NCBI GenBank assembly: GCA_000827495.1
Contig: KN817536.1
Location: forward strand, 186,001-250,000
DNA: 64,000 bases
Origin: Hypholoma sublateritium FD-334 SS-4
Taxonomy: Eukaryota; Basidiomycota; Agaricomycetes; Agaricales; Strophariaceae
Direction of reading: 5' to 3'
The stretch's first letter is position 1, and every line of letters begins with the position of its first letter. Below the pieces are notes generated by a model. It had not been told where the DNA came from and did not search any database. It worked only from the letters and a program-made list of their open reading frames with translations. The translations under genes were made by a program, and so were the position numbers. Below are positions 50,102 through 61,955 of this stretch, in pieces.

Positions 50102-50993
50102 CTAAAAAAACCGCCAATAGAAAACAATGATAATCAAGAAAGCAGCAGCTCCCAGTGGTGCATATTTCCGAAGCATTGCTTGATAGTTGATGTTTCGTGC
50201 TGCTTTCCTATATTTTTCCGAGTCAGATTTCAGGGAGGTCGATAGCTGGGACATTCCTGTACAATACCAGAAAAATATTAGTCGTAAGTCGAGACGGAGC
50301 ATGAGCCCCATAGAGACGTACTATCAAGCGAATCACCCCTCCACAGCAATTCCTCCATATTTTTTGTCATGATTCTTGTAACGTCGTGGAGATCATCATT
50401 CAACTTGTCCAAATTTGAGCTTGCAGCATTGGCCGTCCGTGTGTCGCGGTATAAACGGGCTGTTTTGGACATAAAGGTATCTGTACATTCCTCGCAGGTT
50501 AAAATGTTTTCCAAATGGGGTACCTTTTGACTCACCAAATCCAACAAACGCGTAGGGCTTCCGAACTGTCTCGACCTTAGGTCCGTAAGTGTTGGCAAAT
50601 TCTTTGGCTAGTTCCTCCAAGTATGAAAAGGCAAGTTTTCTAGGATACGATTTGTCTGCTATAGTAAGAAACACAACATTCTCTGCAATGAGGTAACTGA
50701 GCCAATTCCTGTGAGCCAGTAGCCAATGATAAAGATACCGTACATACTGTAATGTGTATGGTCCACTCTCTATGGAACATCGGGGTTCTGCATTGGGTGT
50801 TATTCGCCTGAAGATAAGCTTGGATTGTTGTTTGTGTTCTTGCAAAGTCTGCTCTGTCTATCGCAAGTGACACGTCGCGCAAGTTAGCGCGGTATGCTTA
50901 GGGGGGCATATGCATCCACACCTGTTCATCGTCGACACTGGCCGCTAATGGGAGAGCATCTGATGCTCTCACAATGATTGTAGAGCGAACCAT
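50102..50993 (-). CDS. SEC22: R-SNARE SEC22
   Basis: Longin-domain SNARE for vesicle traffic between ER and Golgi. Exon 1 (ATG 50993) encodes MVRSTIIVRASDALPLAASV and the longin domain continues in short exons: KLIFRRITPNAEPRCSIESG, the hydrophobic YLIAENVVFLTIADKSYPR, KLAFSYLEELAKEFANTYG, VETVRKPYAFVGF. The SNARE helix follows (DTFMSKTARLYRDTRTAN, LDKLNDDLHDVTRIMTKNME, DKMSQLSTSLKSDSEKYRK), then basic residues, and a C-terminal anchor APLGAAAFLIIIVFYWRFF ends the protein. Complete, six or so exons. Divergent from the MPO1-like gene. Confidence 0.93.
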
Positions 50994-51160
50994 TGAGTTT
51001 TGAAGGAGACGAGTGCAGTCGGTGTTCAGAGGCAAGCCCCGGCGACTCTGGAACTGAAGTCTGGAGAGCACGTGGACGCTAGGTGCGTGTGATAACCGGT
51101 TTCCGGAACACCCAGCCCATCACTGCTCTCTCCAAAGCACCTTGTGACATACGGCAGGTT

Positions 51161-51168
51161 TATATAAG
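51161..51168 (+). promoter_or_regulatory. TATA box of the MPO1-like gene
   Basis: TATATAAG 56 bp upstream of ATG 51224. Confidence 0.5.
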
Positions 51169-51223
51169 TATGTTATGCCAGATGGTTTAATTTCCCAGCT
51201 TCTCTTCAACATAAACCACCACC

Positions 51224-52072
51224 ATGGCCTTCTCCGATGTTTTCAATGTCGACAAGCAAGTATGTCCCAAGTTCCAACCGTCTTGCCTTTCCCCCACGAT
51301 ATTGACTCCTCTGTTTTAGTTATCATTCTATGGTGCATATCATTCGAATAGTATCAATATCCTGATACATGTCATATGTGTCCCCATGATACTTTGGTCA
51401 TTAAAATGCTTTATTTTTGTCTTCCGTTGCTCACACTGAACGTTTCGACGGTCTTCAATCTAGGTCTTTCCAGGTTTTCGTGGCGCCACTGCCTGTGCCA
51501 TCCTTCATTCCTGCATATCACTACGCGATTAATGACTATCTGGCGCTCAGTACCAATTGGGCGGCAATTATGGGTGTCGTATATCTCGCGTACTACTATA
51601 TACTTGAACCAATTGCTGCCGTGAGTTACTTACATTCGTTTTATTTCTGGAGACATTTTGAATGACGCCACGGAATTCTTAGCTGCTTTACACTCCTCAG
51701 ATGATCTTAATGGTGTTGAATGCAACGTCATTTTCAGAAAGGCCAGGCTATATCAACACTGCTGTCGCTGTTCATGCATGCTCTTGGATTGCCCAGTTCG
51801 TCGGGCATGGATTTGCAGAGGGAAGGGCACCAGCCCTTCTCGATAATCTTGTTGGAGGTAAATCCGCGATCACAAACTGCAACTGAAATTCCAAGCCGTA
51901 ATCAAATGTCCTTTTTCTAGCCGTTGTTCTTGCGCCTTTCTTTGTCCACCTGGAAATTCTTTTTACCCTTGGATATCGCCCTGCGATGCAGAAGCGCATC
52001 AACAATGCGGTCGGTATGGAGATTACCCGAATTCGTAAGGCAGAAGGCGACAAAAAGCGAAAGGCCGAATGA
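51224..52072 (+). CDS. MPO1-like 2-hydroxy fatty acid dioxygenase (DUF962/YGL010w family)
   Basis: ER-membrane protein of the Mpo1 family. Yeast Mpo1 is an Fe2+-dependent dioxygenase that shortens 2-hydroxy fatty acids in phytosphingosine breakdown. Exon 1 is MAFSDVFNVDKQ. After an intron, LSFYGAYHSNSINILIHVIC with the two conserved His, then VPMILW. Next membrane segments LALSTNWAAIMGVVYLAYYY and LLYTPQMILMVLNATSFSE region, then the second signature AVHACSWIAQFVGHGFAEGR with its His, APALLDNLVGAVVLAPFFVH, LEILFTLGYRP and a basic tail ending KKRKAE. About five exons; His residues intact; length normal for the family. Confidence 0.9.
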
Positions 52073-52234
52073 TTTCCAGTGTAATGTACTTGTATACTGT
52101 ATCTAAGCCTTGGGGTACACAGTACCATTTACCAAGATTTTCGTCAACACATCCTCAATTTCATCTATTTGTAGGCGGCTAGTTCTACCATGCAGATACC
52201 AACGTTTTCTTGATTATCGATGAACTTATAAAAT

Positions 52235-53689
52235 TTAAATCAAACTGGATGGAGGAGCAAGGGCAGGCTCTCCAATGGGTGTGACGTATGCAGAAGAAAG
52301 GCCGCCGTCGACTTTGAAGTCGGTGCCCTGCGATGGATAATCTCTGAGCTGGGGAACAAACAGATAGCTTGAACACATAAACGCACTGTCATGTAGCTAC
52401 TTTCATCGCTGGCCACTGCATCAAATGACATGCCAGCGGTCAGTCATTTAGATTAGTAGGTCGAGGGAAAGGCTCACAGAATAAAGCTGCCTTGGCGAGC
52501 TCAACGGCTTCCCCGAAACGGCCCATAGGAAGGTGTACCATTCTACGCTGGCGTTTCTCTTCGGTGTTGAGAAAGTCCATCAGTAGGGCTATGAAATCAT
52601 GAGATAGATGCTTCAACTGAATGATAGAGATCATACGTGTCTTGAGTGGACCGCTGTTAAAGGGAGCGTAAGAACAAGGGCAATCACAATACAATTTTTG
52701 CATCGGCGGCTCACGGGCAGAGAGAGTTGATTCGGATGCCTTCTCGAGCGTGAACCATGGCCAATTCGCGTGTCATCGCAAGAACGCCACCCTAATTCAT
52801 TGATACAGTTAGTAGCGGTTACAAAGAAGGGCGGCTACGCTCACTTTAGAGGCTGTATCTGTTACGGTAAAAGATGTTTTAAATTTGGTGAGCCCAACGT
52901 AAGGTATTCAGGAGAAAAAGAAAATTTCTTGGTACTTACATGCCAGCTGAGGTGTCGCAGCCCCCATGAGCGCCACAAAGCTTGCAGTATTGATGATGCT
53001 TCCGCCCACATGCAGACCTTTGGCTTCGTCTGTTGGGTTTGCTCGCATAGCAATAATAGCATATTTACAACCCCACCAAACCCCCTTGAGATTGATTTGC
53101 ATAGTTAGGTCCCAAATTCGTTCTTCTGTATTAAGGGCATTATCGTCTTCCGGGTGCATTATACCTGTTATCGAATCATGCATATCGATGGTCAACAGTA
53201 TATTATTCTGCGACAGCAAGAATACAGACCGGCATTGTTGAACTGGCAAGGCGAGCACACTTCAGTTTGTCTCGGTGGCTGAAATCATACGAGGAAGAAA
53301 TACCATAACATCTAACCTCCCGAGCTCCTTGACAGCTAAGGCAACAGCAGCCTTGATGTCAATTTCCTTTCCGACGTCGGCCTTCACTGCAAGTGTCTTC
53401 ACGTTTGGGTAACGCGTTGCGATCAAAGCAGCCGCCTTCTCTGCGTTTGCAAGATTTATATCCACAAGAACGACATTTGCTCCTTCTTGGGCAAAGAGTA
53501 TGGACGACTCCAAACCTATTCCTCTGTGTAGATCGCAACAATCGATCAGCTATCCGTGATTTGTCCGCGCATGGGAATTACTGTACTGACGATCCAGCAC
53601 CAGTTATCAAAGCTACCTGTGTTCAAATAAGATTACTGCTACAGATACTGTGACCCTTAGCTCACCTTATTTTGAAGACGACCAGTCAT
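52235..53689 (-). CDS. Short-chain dehydrogenase/reductase (classical SDR)
   Basis: NAD(P)-dependent oxidoreductase of the classical SDR family; substrate unknown. Exon 1 starts MTGRLQNK (ATG 53689). The cofactor motif TGAGSGIG is formed across two introns (VALITGAGS joined to GIGLESSILFAQEG). Then VVLVDINLANAEKAAALI, an Asp after LAVKAD, LGRLDVMFNNA-type NNAG region (split), IMHPEDDNALNTEERIWDLT, MQINLKGVWWGCKYAI, and the serine strand GGSIINTASFVALMGAATPQ. The catalytic Tyr-x3-Lys is YTASK, formed by splicing. Later GVLAMTRELAMVHAREGIRI and the C-terminus DFKVDGGLSSAYVTPIGEP. An acidic residue ends the second beta strand (VLVDIN), which suggests NAD preference. Complete. Confidence 0.87.
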
Positions 53690-54144
53690 GTTGTACGATT
53701 CAAGATTATATCAGAGGGTGAAAAGAGCAGAAACTGAGAGATAACGATAATGAATACTAGCTTCTCATCAATTGCTCACCAAAAGGGGATAAACCGCGTC
53801 TTTCACAACATGTTATCATTGCGTCTTTGCCCTTGAAAACTTACTCTTGACTACAACTTGACTGTCTTTGCTTATTTCGGGGTCGCTGGAAGACCCCGAA
53901 ATAAGCAAAGGTAAGTCGAATTCGCCATGTAATTTATCGAAGTTACTCTGATGAGTCTCCGAGACAAAATCGGGGTTTTGTAAGACAAATCCGACAAGAG
54001 GTGCCAATAAGGGGCGTAGGCGTAGGCGTAGTCCGACGTACACCAGTATGAGTATAGTAGGTACTAGGCAATGCGGTGATTAATTTAATTTGCCTTGGGC
54101 TTGTTATATGTAGACGAGAGTTGACAACAGTATGCGCGGGAGTC
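53690..54144. other. Intergenic region with hairpin
   Basis: 455 bases between the SDR start and the 3' end of the SQ/TQ-rich protein gene. It holds the perfect 19-bp inverted repeat at 53866-53910, listed separately. A 75-codon minus-strand frame (53816-54043) runs across the hairpin and shows no motif. Confidence 0.5.
53866..53910. repeat. Perfect 19-bp inverted repeat with 7-nt loop
   Basis: Left arm 53866-53884 (CTTTGCTTATTTCGGGGTC), loop 53885-53891 (GCTGGAA), right arm 53892-53910, the exact reverse complement. Transcribed, it gives a very stable hairpin. It lies between divergent-side sequences of two genes. It could be a structured UTR or RNA, a terminator-like element or a small foldback element. 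Confidence 0.9.
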
Positions 54145-55576
54145 TTATGATCGTAAAGACATTGGGAAATCAGGTGGATAACTCTCGTCGTTGTCGTTGA
54201 ACATCTCTTGAAATTCTTTCAAAGCAAGGGGCAGTGCTACGTACCCACCGAGGCTTTCCAGGGCCCCGGTAGTATGGGAAGGTCTGAGAGAAAATTGAGG
54301 TCCTGTAGAAAAAACTGAGGGAATCGAATCATGAAAAGCGAGGTTCGTATTATCCGTTGGCTCTTCTTCTGTTTCCGATTCAGTAAGGGAATCTTTGTTT
54401 GCTGATGAACCTTCGCAATTGGAACATTCTTGATTCGAGAAAGTACTCAAAATAATTTTCTTTTCGATAGGAACCGTCCTTTGCTGCATGCTCGATCCTC
54501 GTGTATGAGGTCTTTGGTACGGTGATCAGATTTGAGGCACAAGGGGTGCTATAAAGAGAGGGGCAACACACCTATGAGGAGCCGTGCGCTGAGGAAAACT
54601 GGGCGCATTCCTGTCAACTAGAAGGGAGAGTTCCCATTCTTGAGACTGGGAGCTGGGGATGCTATTTTCAGTGAGTTCTTCCTGATTTATATCGACCATG
54701 TTTTTGCTGATTCGTTCCTTTCGGGGTGACTGGTTAAAGGGATCGAGAAATTGCGTTTGTGACGAGGGGATTATCTGATGTTGATCGTTTATGAGATGGT
54801 AGGAACAACGTCCTAATGAATCAACGTCTAAAGAGTCAGACAGGGGTAACACCCCCCCTTGACTTGAGCTTTGTACTTGTCGATCTGGGATTTTTGAGCT
54901 TGGTGCCCTATGGCAATCATTCGGACAGCTTTCAGTCATATCTTGGGTTTGAGATGAAGGTATATTGTGCTCGTTTGGATCATCTTGAGGACTTGTTAAA
55001 TATGGGTCGAAAGCAGTCGTCTCGGCATTGTTAGGGGAATCTTCCTCCCTATTAGTAGGGTGGCCCCGTAATTGACGTTGTGGTGGTTGAGGTAAGGTAG
55101 TCCGTATATGCAATGAAGTGGAACTTCTTTTTGTATTACTATTAGGAGGTTTGTGCAATCCTGAAGGGTGCTGTGCTTTCAACGGTGGATTCGTCTTTTG
55201 TCGCTTAGTAGTCCGAGGTTTTGCAGTAGACGAGCTCTGAAAGGCCGATGTCATTTTATGTTTTTTTATGAGGTTGAGGAATCGAGGTGGTCGGAGTTAG
55301 AGAGGGCAATTTAGTACGCACTGTTTGGGTTTGAGCACTACCTGTGCCACTGCAAGTCTGCCTCGAAGTCCTAGTCGAAATTGCGGTGGAAACGGTACTG
55401 ATTTCAAGTTCTTGCCTAGTCGAAGTGACATTACTTAACCGCTCTTTCGACCTGTTCGTTATATCGTGTTTCTGCTTCTTAGAGGCTGAAAATATGAGGT
55501 TTGGGGCGTCAAGGTCGCGTTTCCTTTCACCGGATGGCTTGCCAAGTGAGAAGTAACTGGTAATTGGGATTTCCAT
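54145..55576 (-). CDS. Unknown SQ/TQ-rich protein with PIP-box-like N-terminus
   Basis: Not recognised as a named family. Start MEIPITSYFSLGKPSGERKR: the I-x-x-Y-F core looks like a PCNA-interacting (PIP) motif, with Glu instead of Gln at the first position, followed by basic residues. The middle is Ser/Thr/Gln/Pro-rich with at least three copies of IPSSQ[TS]Q (IPSSQTQDM, IPSSQTQFL, IPSSQSQEW), a cluster of SQ/TQ sites such as ATM/ATR (Tel1/Mec1) kinases use, and basic nuclear-signal-like patches (KQKHDITNRSKER, TTKRQKTNPP). The C-terminus is acidic (ESETEEEPTD) and ends NDNDESYPPDFPMSLRS. Two introns: 55237-55321 (85 nt, GTGCGT..TTTCAG) and one near 54490-54560. A role in replication or DNA-damage response is inferred from motifs only. 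Confidence 0.6.
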
Positions 55577-56220
55577 GCAAACGATGTCTCAAGTCAATTC
55601 AAGTGGCTTTAGCGCGTGAATCACTTCAAGAAGGAAGGAAGCAAGGCCCTGGTAGTAAGTGTAGCGACTGGGACTTGGAGGTTGATTGAGAGGTGATTAA
55701 GAGTTACAATTTCCAATCCGACGCGATTCATCAATTCGCCGTGGATCAAATAACGTGACCGCGCGTCAGCGAGTAAGTACTTACATACTGTTGATTATAA
55801 ATTGATAACTTCTCCAAAAAAAAACTTTTATGTATGTAAGTTTCAAAATTTCAAGCCTCAAGTCAGACTCTTCAATTTTCCAGGTTCGTTGATAATGCTT
55901 GTACAGAGGTATCAGGCAGATACCAAGACCTCAAATTTCAAACAACCGAACGTCTCAAGAACACCTTCAAAAGCACGTCGACACATGACAGCAAGTACAC
56001 AAGAAATCCAAGTACATAGAGTAAATACATACTCATTCCGTGTGAAAGAAAACCAAGTCTTGAAGCTTGATTCTTCACGGAATCACGGCTGGCGATACCA
56101 AGCTCGCACGCATCCAATACGCTTCCCCATCACTACTTATATCGGGCTTTCTTTGAAGTAGATATCATGAATACATATCATGTAAATGATGAAGAGTACG
56201 GCTCAGAAGATGCTGGCACT
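55577..56220. other. Intergenic region
   Basis: About 640 bases holding the promoter of the SQ/TQ-rich gene and the RAT1 3' UTR. A plus-strand frame at 55802-56161 shows no family motif and an AT-rich composition; not called. Confidence 0.45.
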
Positions 56221-59200
56221 TCACCAACCTCGGCCTCTACCGCGACCAGGGTTAGCATTATAATGAGCTCCTCCCCTTGAATGATGCAGAGAGTTGGGAG
56301 GTACACCTCCATAACCTCCGTTTCCTCCATATCCACTCGCACTATCATTGCCATAAGAGCTGTAGCTGTTTTGCGGCGGTGGCGCAGGCGGGTATCCACT
56401 TCCGAGTCGGCTGTTGGCATTATAGGAATTGTATCCCCTAGAACTATTGCCACGCGAGGCATCCGCTCCATAGCCCCCATATCCTCCGCGACCTGAGTAT
56501 CCTGTAGAGTTGCCGTAATTATTGACTGGTGGTTGTGGCTGATATTGAGGTCGAGATTGATACGAGTTGGAGGGGAAAGATCCGTTGTTTCGATCGGAAT
56601 AACCTCCTCTTCCGGCTCCGGCGTACCCCCTATTGCTTGATCCACCGCGCTCATTGCCGTATGTCTGAGGTCCATAATTATTCGGTCGGGAATGGAATGG
56701 ATCGTTGCGGTAGCCATTTCCTCTGCCCCCCCCTTGCCCACCTCCACGATCCCATCCCCCCCGACCCCGACCCCGGCCTCCATTACGAGTCACCTCCAAA
56801 TCATTTCCAGAAAGTATACGAGGTGGCGGTTTTGCCCCAGGAAGAAATACCGACCGGTGGGGTGTAAGTTGCATCGGGAAGAAGTAGAGAACAGAAAGAG
56901 ATCGATCGTTTTTTATATCTGGTAAGCCCTGACTTGACAATGGACTTGAATAAGTTGATCCAGGAATACAATCAGGATTGGGCAACACGCTTCCGCTCAT
57001 CCCATTACTGAGCGTAACATCCAGGGCAACGGGCTGGAAAACGAAGTATTTAGAAAGTGAGCTAGACAAACAACACGAGAAACTCACGTCTTGCGATTTC
57101 CGCTTTCCGTATAAAGCTTCGTAGAAGGGATATACCGGGTGCTCAGCCGGAGCATATATGACGTTGTTTCCCCAGCGATTCCTTTGCAATTCTTCTTCGC
57201 TCAGATTAGGATATTCGAGAGCCATGGCATCAAGCAGACGTTTTTCTTCGATGAAAGGTAGGAGTGCAACACCTTGCCATGCCATCTTCTTTCCGTTCAT
57301 GTCAATTTGAAATGTCGAAGGATAAAAGTCTATGATTGGCGAGTCCTCGTCAACCATGAACCGATGGAACACTTCGGGAATATGCTTTCGACTGAATGAA
57401 TACGTAAGCAACGGTAATCTCAGCTTGGCCACCAAAACAATGATTTACCTTGCTGCTGGAAAAACACCCATAAGTTGTTCAAAGGGTTTAAACGGTTGTC
57501 CAAGTTGAAACTCGATCTTCATTTTATCGATTTCTTCGAAATCTGCTGCAAAGGGAGCAAAATGATATGGGTAATACCATTGCCACGACGGCGTCTGGAG
57601 GGGAAATGAGAATCACAGTAGATTGAAAGGGGTATTAAAACATACCCCTTGGTAATAGTATCGAAGAACCCAAGCCAGTCCTTCCACGTAGCTTTTAGTA
57701 AGTCTAAAAAGTGATTATTGGCCAGGTTCAGGGCTGAAGAGGAATGGCTTACTGCTTGCGGAACTCTGTGTCTGATACTTCGACTCCAAATTTTTGTCGA
57801 TAGTAACGCTCCTTGTAGCCCGGTTCCCAAAGTCTAGCAATTCCGTTAGATTGCGGTTACGATATTTACAGGGAAGGACGCGACTCACTTGACGGTATCT
57901 TCTTGATCGACGGTACCATCCGCGTTGACTTTCACGGCTGGGACGGATGGACTATCGTCTTCCTCTTCGACAGTCACTACATCCTCAGCTACATCTTCCT
58001 CGACTGTGCCTGGTCCTTCTTCAAACTTCCTTTTGATCCCAATTGAAACATCAGCATCATCTTCATTCACAAACATCATCTTTTCATCAGGATCTGGGTC
58101 TCCATCTGCATCCATGTCGCTTTCACCTACGTTTATTTCAACGTCAGATGGAAGGACAGAAAGCGCGTCATTATGGCGAGCGAATGAGCTAAGCCCTGGA
58201 ATATCAATCACATTGTCGGGCTGGGAATCCGCTGGCTTTGATTGAGGGGCTGTTTTGAAGGAAGCCGACGGTTTCAAGGGGGAGAGGCCAGCTAGTTCGG
58301 CCTTAAGAACCTCGGCGGCACTCATGTTAGCCATCCGGATAGCCCGACGATTATGTACAACGTCACGATTTGACCCGCCCAAGGCTTGTGTAGCTGCTGG
58401 AGCATGTTGAATAGATTCGGCCGTAGGTGCTGCACCTAGTCCGATCGAATCAGCATTTGCGGCGAAGTCATGAGCAGGGCGCTGAGGAAGTGGTGGACGT
58501 GTTCCATTCGTCGCAGATATCACGCCATTTGATACAGGAGCAGAAGCAGAAGCAGTCAGCGCTATGCTTTGAGACGGACCGGTTGTAAAGGCGTTTTTGT
58601 TTTGTTGTTCCAATTTACGCCGTTTGGCATTTTGATTCTGACGTTCCTCGGCTGCAGCAGGTCAAGCATCAATAATTAATTTGTCACATAATCGCGAGAC
58701 TGGCACGCATTTATGCTGGTCTCTGAAGCAGAGGAAGATGTGGGACAGACCTTCACGCCTGCGTCGGAAAATTTCATCCTCTCGTTTTGCGAGACCCTCA
58801 AGGATGATTTGTGCTCGCGGCAACTCAAGATCACCATGATTTGTCATATAGCCACCCATCCTTGGTAGTTCTTGCTTCCAAATCTTCAAAAGAGTATCAA
58901 TGGCACCTTCGCGAATCTCAAGTGAAGGAAGATGAGGAAGGAAGTCATTGCCGACGAAGAATATCAGAAGGACCCAATCGTCTATAGCTTGCTCCAACGA
59001 AAAAGGGAATGACGAATTAGGGACATCGAGCTCGACTTCGAGATACTCCCGTAGAATCGCAACATCGAGAAAAATGAAGGGTTTCTTATCGGCCGGAGGT
59101 TTTTTTTGTATATCTGCTTTTGTGCCAGTACATTGTGCAGCGTAATGTCCTTCCTGCCCACACATACGACACGCAGTTGGGCTTGTATCGTTGGCAAATA

Positions 59201-60418
59201 CATCTTCTCGAAGCACCCTGAAGTAGGGTTCATGCGTGGCCAGAGCAAGCATAATGAGATCAGCATCCTGGATGAGTATTAGGACATGCTGAATGAGAAA
59301 GCAAATGCAAAAGCAATCACGCACTAGTCCGTAGATTACATGCTTTGTGTTGGGGTCATGCCCGGGATTACTCCTTTGGCGCCTGATGAAATCCATGATT
59401 TTATGTTCTCCTTCCCCAGGCACTCCAGCGTCTGATATCAGGACTTGAATCTAAGATACGTTAGATAGATGCCAAAAGTGGATTTAGATATATGCCGTAC
59501 ATCTTTCCAACCTGGATCTGTGTTCATCTTTTGTACAACCCAGTAACGCAACGACGACGCCAGTAAATCCATGAAGGGAGTACCGGGTGTGATGGCGTTT
59601 GAATCCCAGGAAACTTTGTTCTTGTCTTCCTCCGAGACTTCCTTTCCCATAGCTATTGCAACATTCAAAGATGAAAATATAGAACACAACAGAATCAGAG
59701 GATTTACCTTCCCATAATAAAACAGACTCCTTGCGGGCGTCTTCCTTGTCCTTTGCCTCCTGCGAGGATCTAAAACGGCGAGAACGTTGCTGATTCATTT
59801 TTGCACGGGGTGCAACACCATCTAATTTTTCATTGTAAGCAGACATTTCAGGGCAAAAGACAAAAGTCGAACCAATGGCCATAAACAATAATTTTCGGGG
59901 CCTAACCATGTTCACGACTCTTTCTGTGTAATGAAAGATTTCGACCATCATCTCTTCCTCCGTTTCGGGCGCGGGCTGTATAAAATGAATCAAACAAGCT
60001 ACAACCGTGTACACAGCTTTGACATTACCTTTCCTTCGGGGTGCGTGCATGGATGAACCTAATAGAAAGTAGTTAGACAATGCCAATGTCGATATACGTC
60101 TCAGAACGAGGCTCACAATACCATTCATATCAAGATAGAGGTTATCAAATTCAGCCCCGTTGGGATTAGGCATGGCCATGTTTACAGGTACGGTGATATT
60201 TTCACCGTCTTCTCCGGGAATTTTGGCATCTTCGTCCTCAACAACAGGATAGACTATGTCAAGTTGTGAGAAAACAAGTAAACCTTTGATATAAGAAGTA
60301 TACATACTAATTTTAGGATATTTCTTGCTTAACCATCGAAAAAGGGCGGGAACACCCTGTATACGAGTTGTTGTCAAGCCTTCAAGCTCAGAAACAGAGA
60401 CGAGACTATACCCACCAT
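56221..60418 (-). CDS. RAT1: Nuclear 5'-3' exoribonuclease 2 (RAT1/XRN2)
   Basis: Processive nuclear 5'-3' exoribonuclease for torpedo termination and rRNA/snoRNA trimming. The ATG (60418) is alone in exon 1; a 59-nt intron (60357-60415) joins it to [16 protein letters not shown], the exact XRN start. Next: [11 protein letters not shown] with a catalytic Asp, [58 protein letters not shown] with catalytic Glu, [20 protein letters not shown], a CCHC zinc knuckle [14 protein letters not shown] (present in XRN2, absent in XRN1), [20 protein letters not shown] and [11 protein letters not shown]. The C-terminal half has [38 protein letters not shown] and [20 protein letters not shown], then an RGG/Gly-Tyr tail ([18 protein letters not shown]). 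More than ten introns. Complete. Confidence 0.94.
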
Positions 60419-60576
60419 AACTACACTCTAAATATCCGTAGTTGCGTTGAGTTCTGCAAGAGCCTGTGTCTCGCAGAAGGTTATTCGAAAAATACTGTCT
60501 GTCAGCTGCTGTCGTATGTTGGAGGTGACGGGTTAAGGTAGGTGGAACCTGGTCATCCGCTTACTCTCCATTAAAT

Positions 60577-60582
60577 CACGTG
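60577..60582. promoter_or_regulatory. CACGTG E-box in the RAT1/PRE5 divergent promoter
   Basis: ATCACGTGCT in the 271-bp gap between two divergent housekeeping genes, 159 bp from the RAT1 ATG and 108 bp from the PRE5 ATG. Confidence 0.33.
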
Positions 60583-60689
60583 CTGATAATGGAATTGGCG
60601 GATGGCGGACGCGTCACCTTCAGTTGTTCACGATTATCTTGATTCTTCCAAGAGTCTTCATTCACCTTCGCCTTTGTCCATTTACAACC

Positions 60690-61795
60690 ATGGTATACTA
60701 TATCCCTATGCGACCCTACGTGTAACTGACTGAACTCATCAGTTTCGAAACACATACGACTCGGACAATACTGTATTCTCGCCGCAGGGGCGATTGCACC
60801 AAGTTGAATATGCCCTCGAGGCAGTCAAGCAGGGATCAGCTGCTGTTGGTTTGCGTTCAAAGACCCATGCCGTGCTGCTTGCCTTGAAGGTATGGATGCA
60901 TGGATATTTTGTTGCTTGTCTACATCTGATATCTTCCTTGGACAAGTAGCGTTCAACAGGAGAGCTTGCTTCATACCAACAGAAAATGTTCCGGATAGAC
61001 GACCACGTCGGCATCGCCATTGCTGGACTGACATCTGATGCACGAGTGCTTAGGTACGCATACACATCCTTGGTTCTCAGGTTGTACTGACGTTTCCTAA
61101 GTAACTTCATGCGCCAACAAGCAATGTCGTCGAAGATGGTATTCAATCGTCCTATACCTGTGAACCGCTTGGTGTCCTCTATTGCTGATAGTCAGTTTAC
61201 TCTAAAATATCAAAACCCTCCAATACTTAAAGTATTGTATGTGCAGAAGCTCAAGTAAACACGCAAGAGTATGGGCGTCGCCCGTATGGCGTTGGTTTCC
61301 TTGTGGTAGGACAAGATAACGGAGGACCTCATCTATATGAATTTTCCCCATCTGGAAATTCATATGAATACTACGCGATGTCAATTGGTGCGAGAAGTCA
61401 AAGTGCGAAGACCTACCTGGAGAAACATTACGAGAGCTTCGCTGACTGTACGATATTCTTTGACATTCTTTCGTGGTCTGTGACGCTGATCAACCAACTA
61501 AGGTTCGCTCGAAGACCTTGTACGTCATGGGCTCCATGCTTTACGCGAGACTCTTCAACAGGACAAAGAACTCAATGTAAACAACACCTCAATTGGTCTA
61601 ATTGGCCCTAAAAGCGAGTTCGAGGAGACAGAGGTGCCAGGGGGGTCATTCCGTATTCTCGAGAATCAGTTAGTTGACCCGTTCCTCCAAACCATGATTG
61701 CCAAGGAAACAGCAGCGGAGGAAGCAGATATTGCACCTGCTGCCGCTCCGTCAGTCACTGCAGCTGGTGACGAGGATGTAACAATGGCTGAATAG
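60690..61795 (+). CDS. PRE5: 20S proteasome subunit alpha type-1 (alpha-6, PRE5)
   Basis: Outer-ring alpha subunit of the 20S proteasome. The ATG is alone in exon 1; a 50-nt intron (60693-60742) joins it to [20 protein letters not shown], the subunit-specific N-terminus, followed by the proteasome alpha signature [17 protein letters not shown]. Then [100 protein letters not shown] and an acidic C-terminal tail ending DEDVTMAE (stop 61793-61795). About seven exons. Complete. Confidence 0.95.
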
Positions 61796-61955
61796 TGATG
61801 AGAACCTGTACAATATTTAGTCGATAACATTTTTCGAATTCTGCATGATATTACTGAGGCTCAAATAATACATGAATGATGAGGCATGTGATGAGTGGGG
61901 AGTAAGTAGGAAGATGAAGACAATTTCAGCCCTCAACATAATAAAATATAATAAT

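Noticed and set aside
53940..53990. Hammerhead-ribozyme-like core (CTGATGA, small stem, then AAAA) next to the hairpin
   Set aside because: The conserved GAAA after stem II reads AAAA, so the essential G is missing, and I could find no pairing stems I and III. Likely chance.
53816..54043. 75-codon minus-strand frame across the hairpin
   Set aside because: No motif, no upstream exon and it runs through both hairpin arms; more likely non-coding.
55237..55321. Apparent frameshift at an A7 run in the SQ/TQ-rich gene
   Set aside because: A regular 85-nt intron (GTGCGT to TTTCAG) with a CTAAC branch-like site spans the run and restores frame without an indel.
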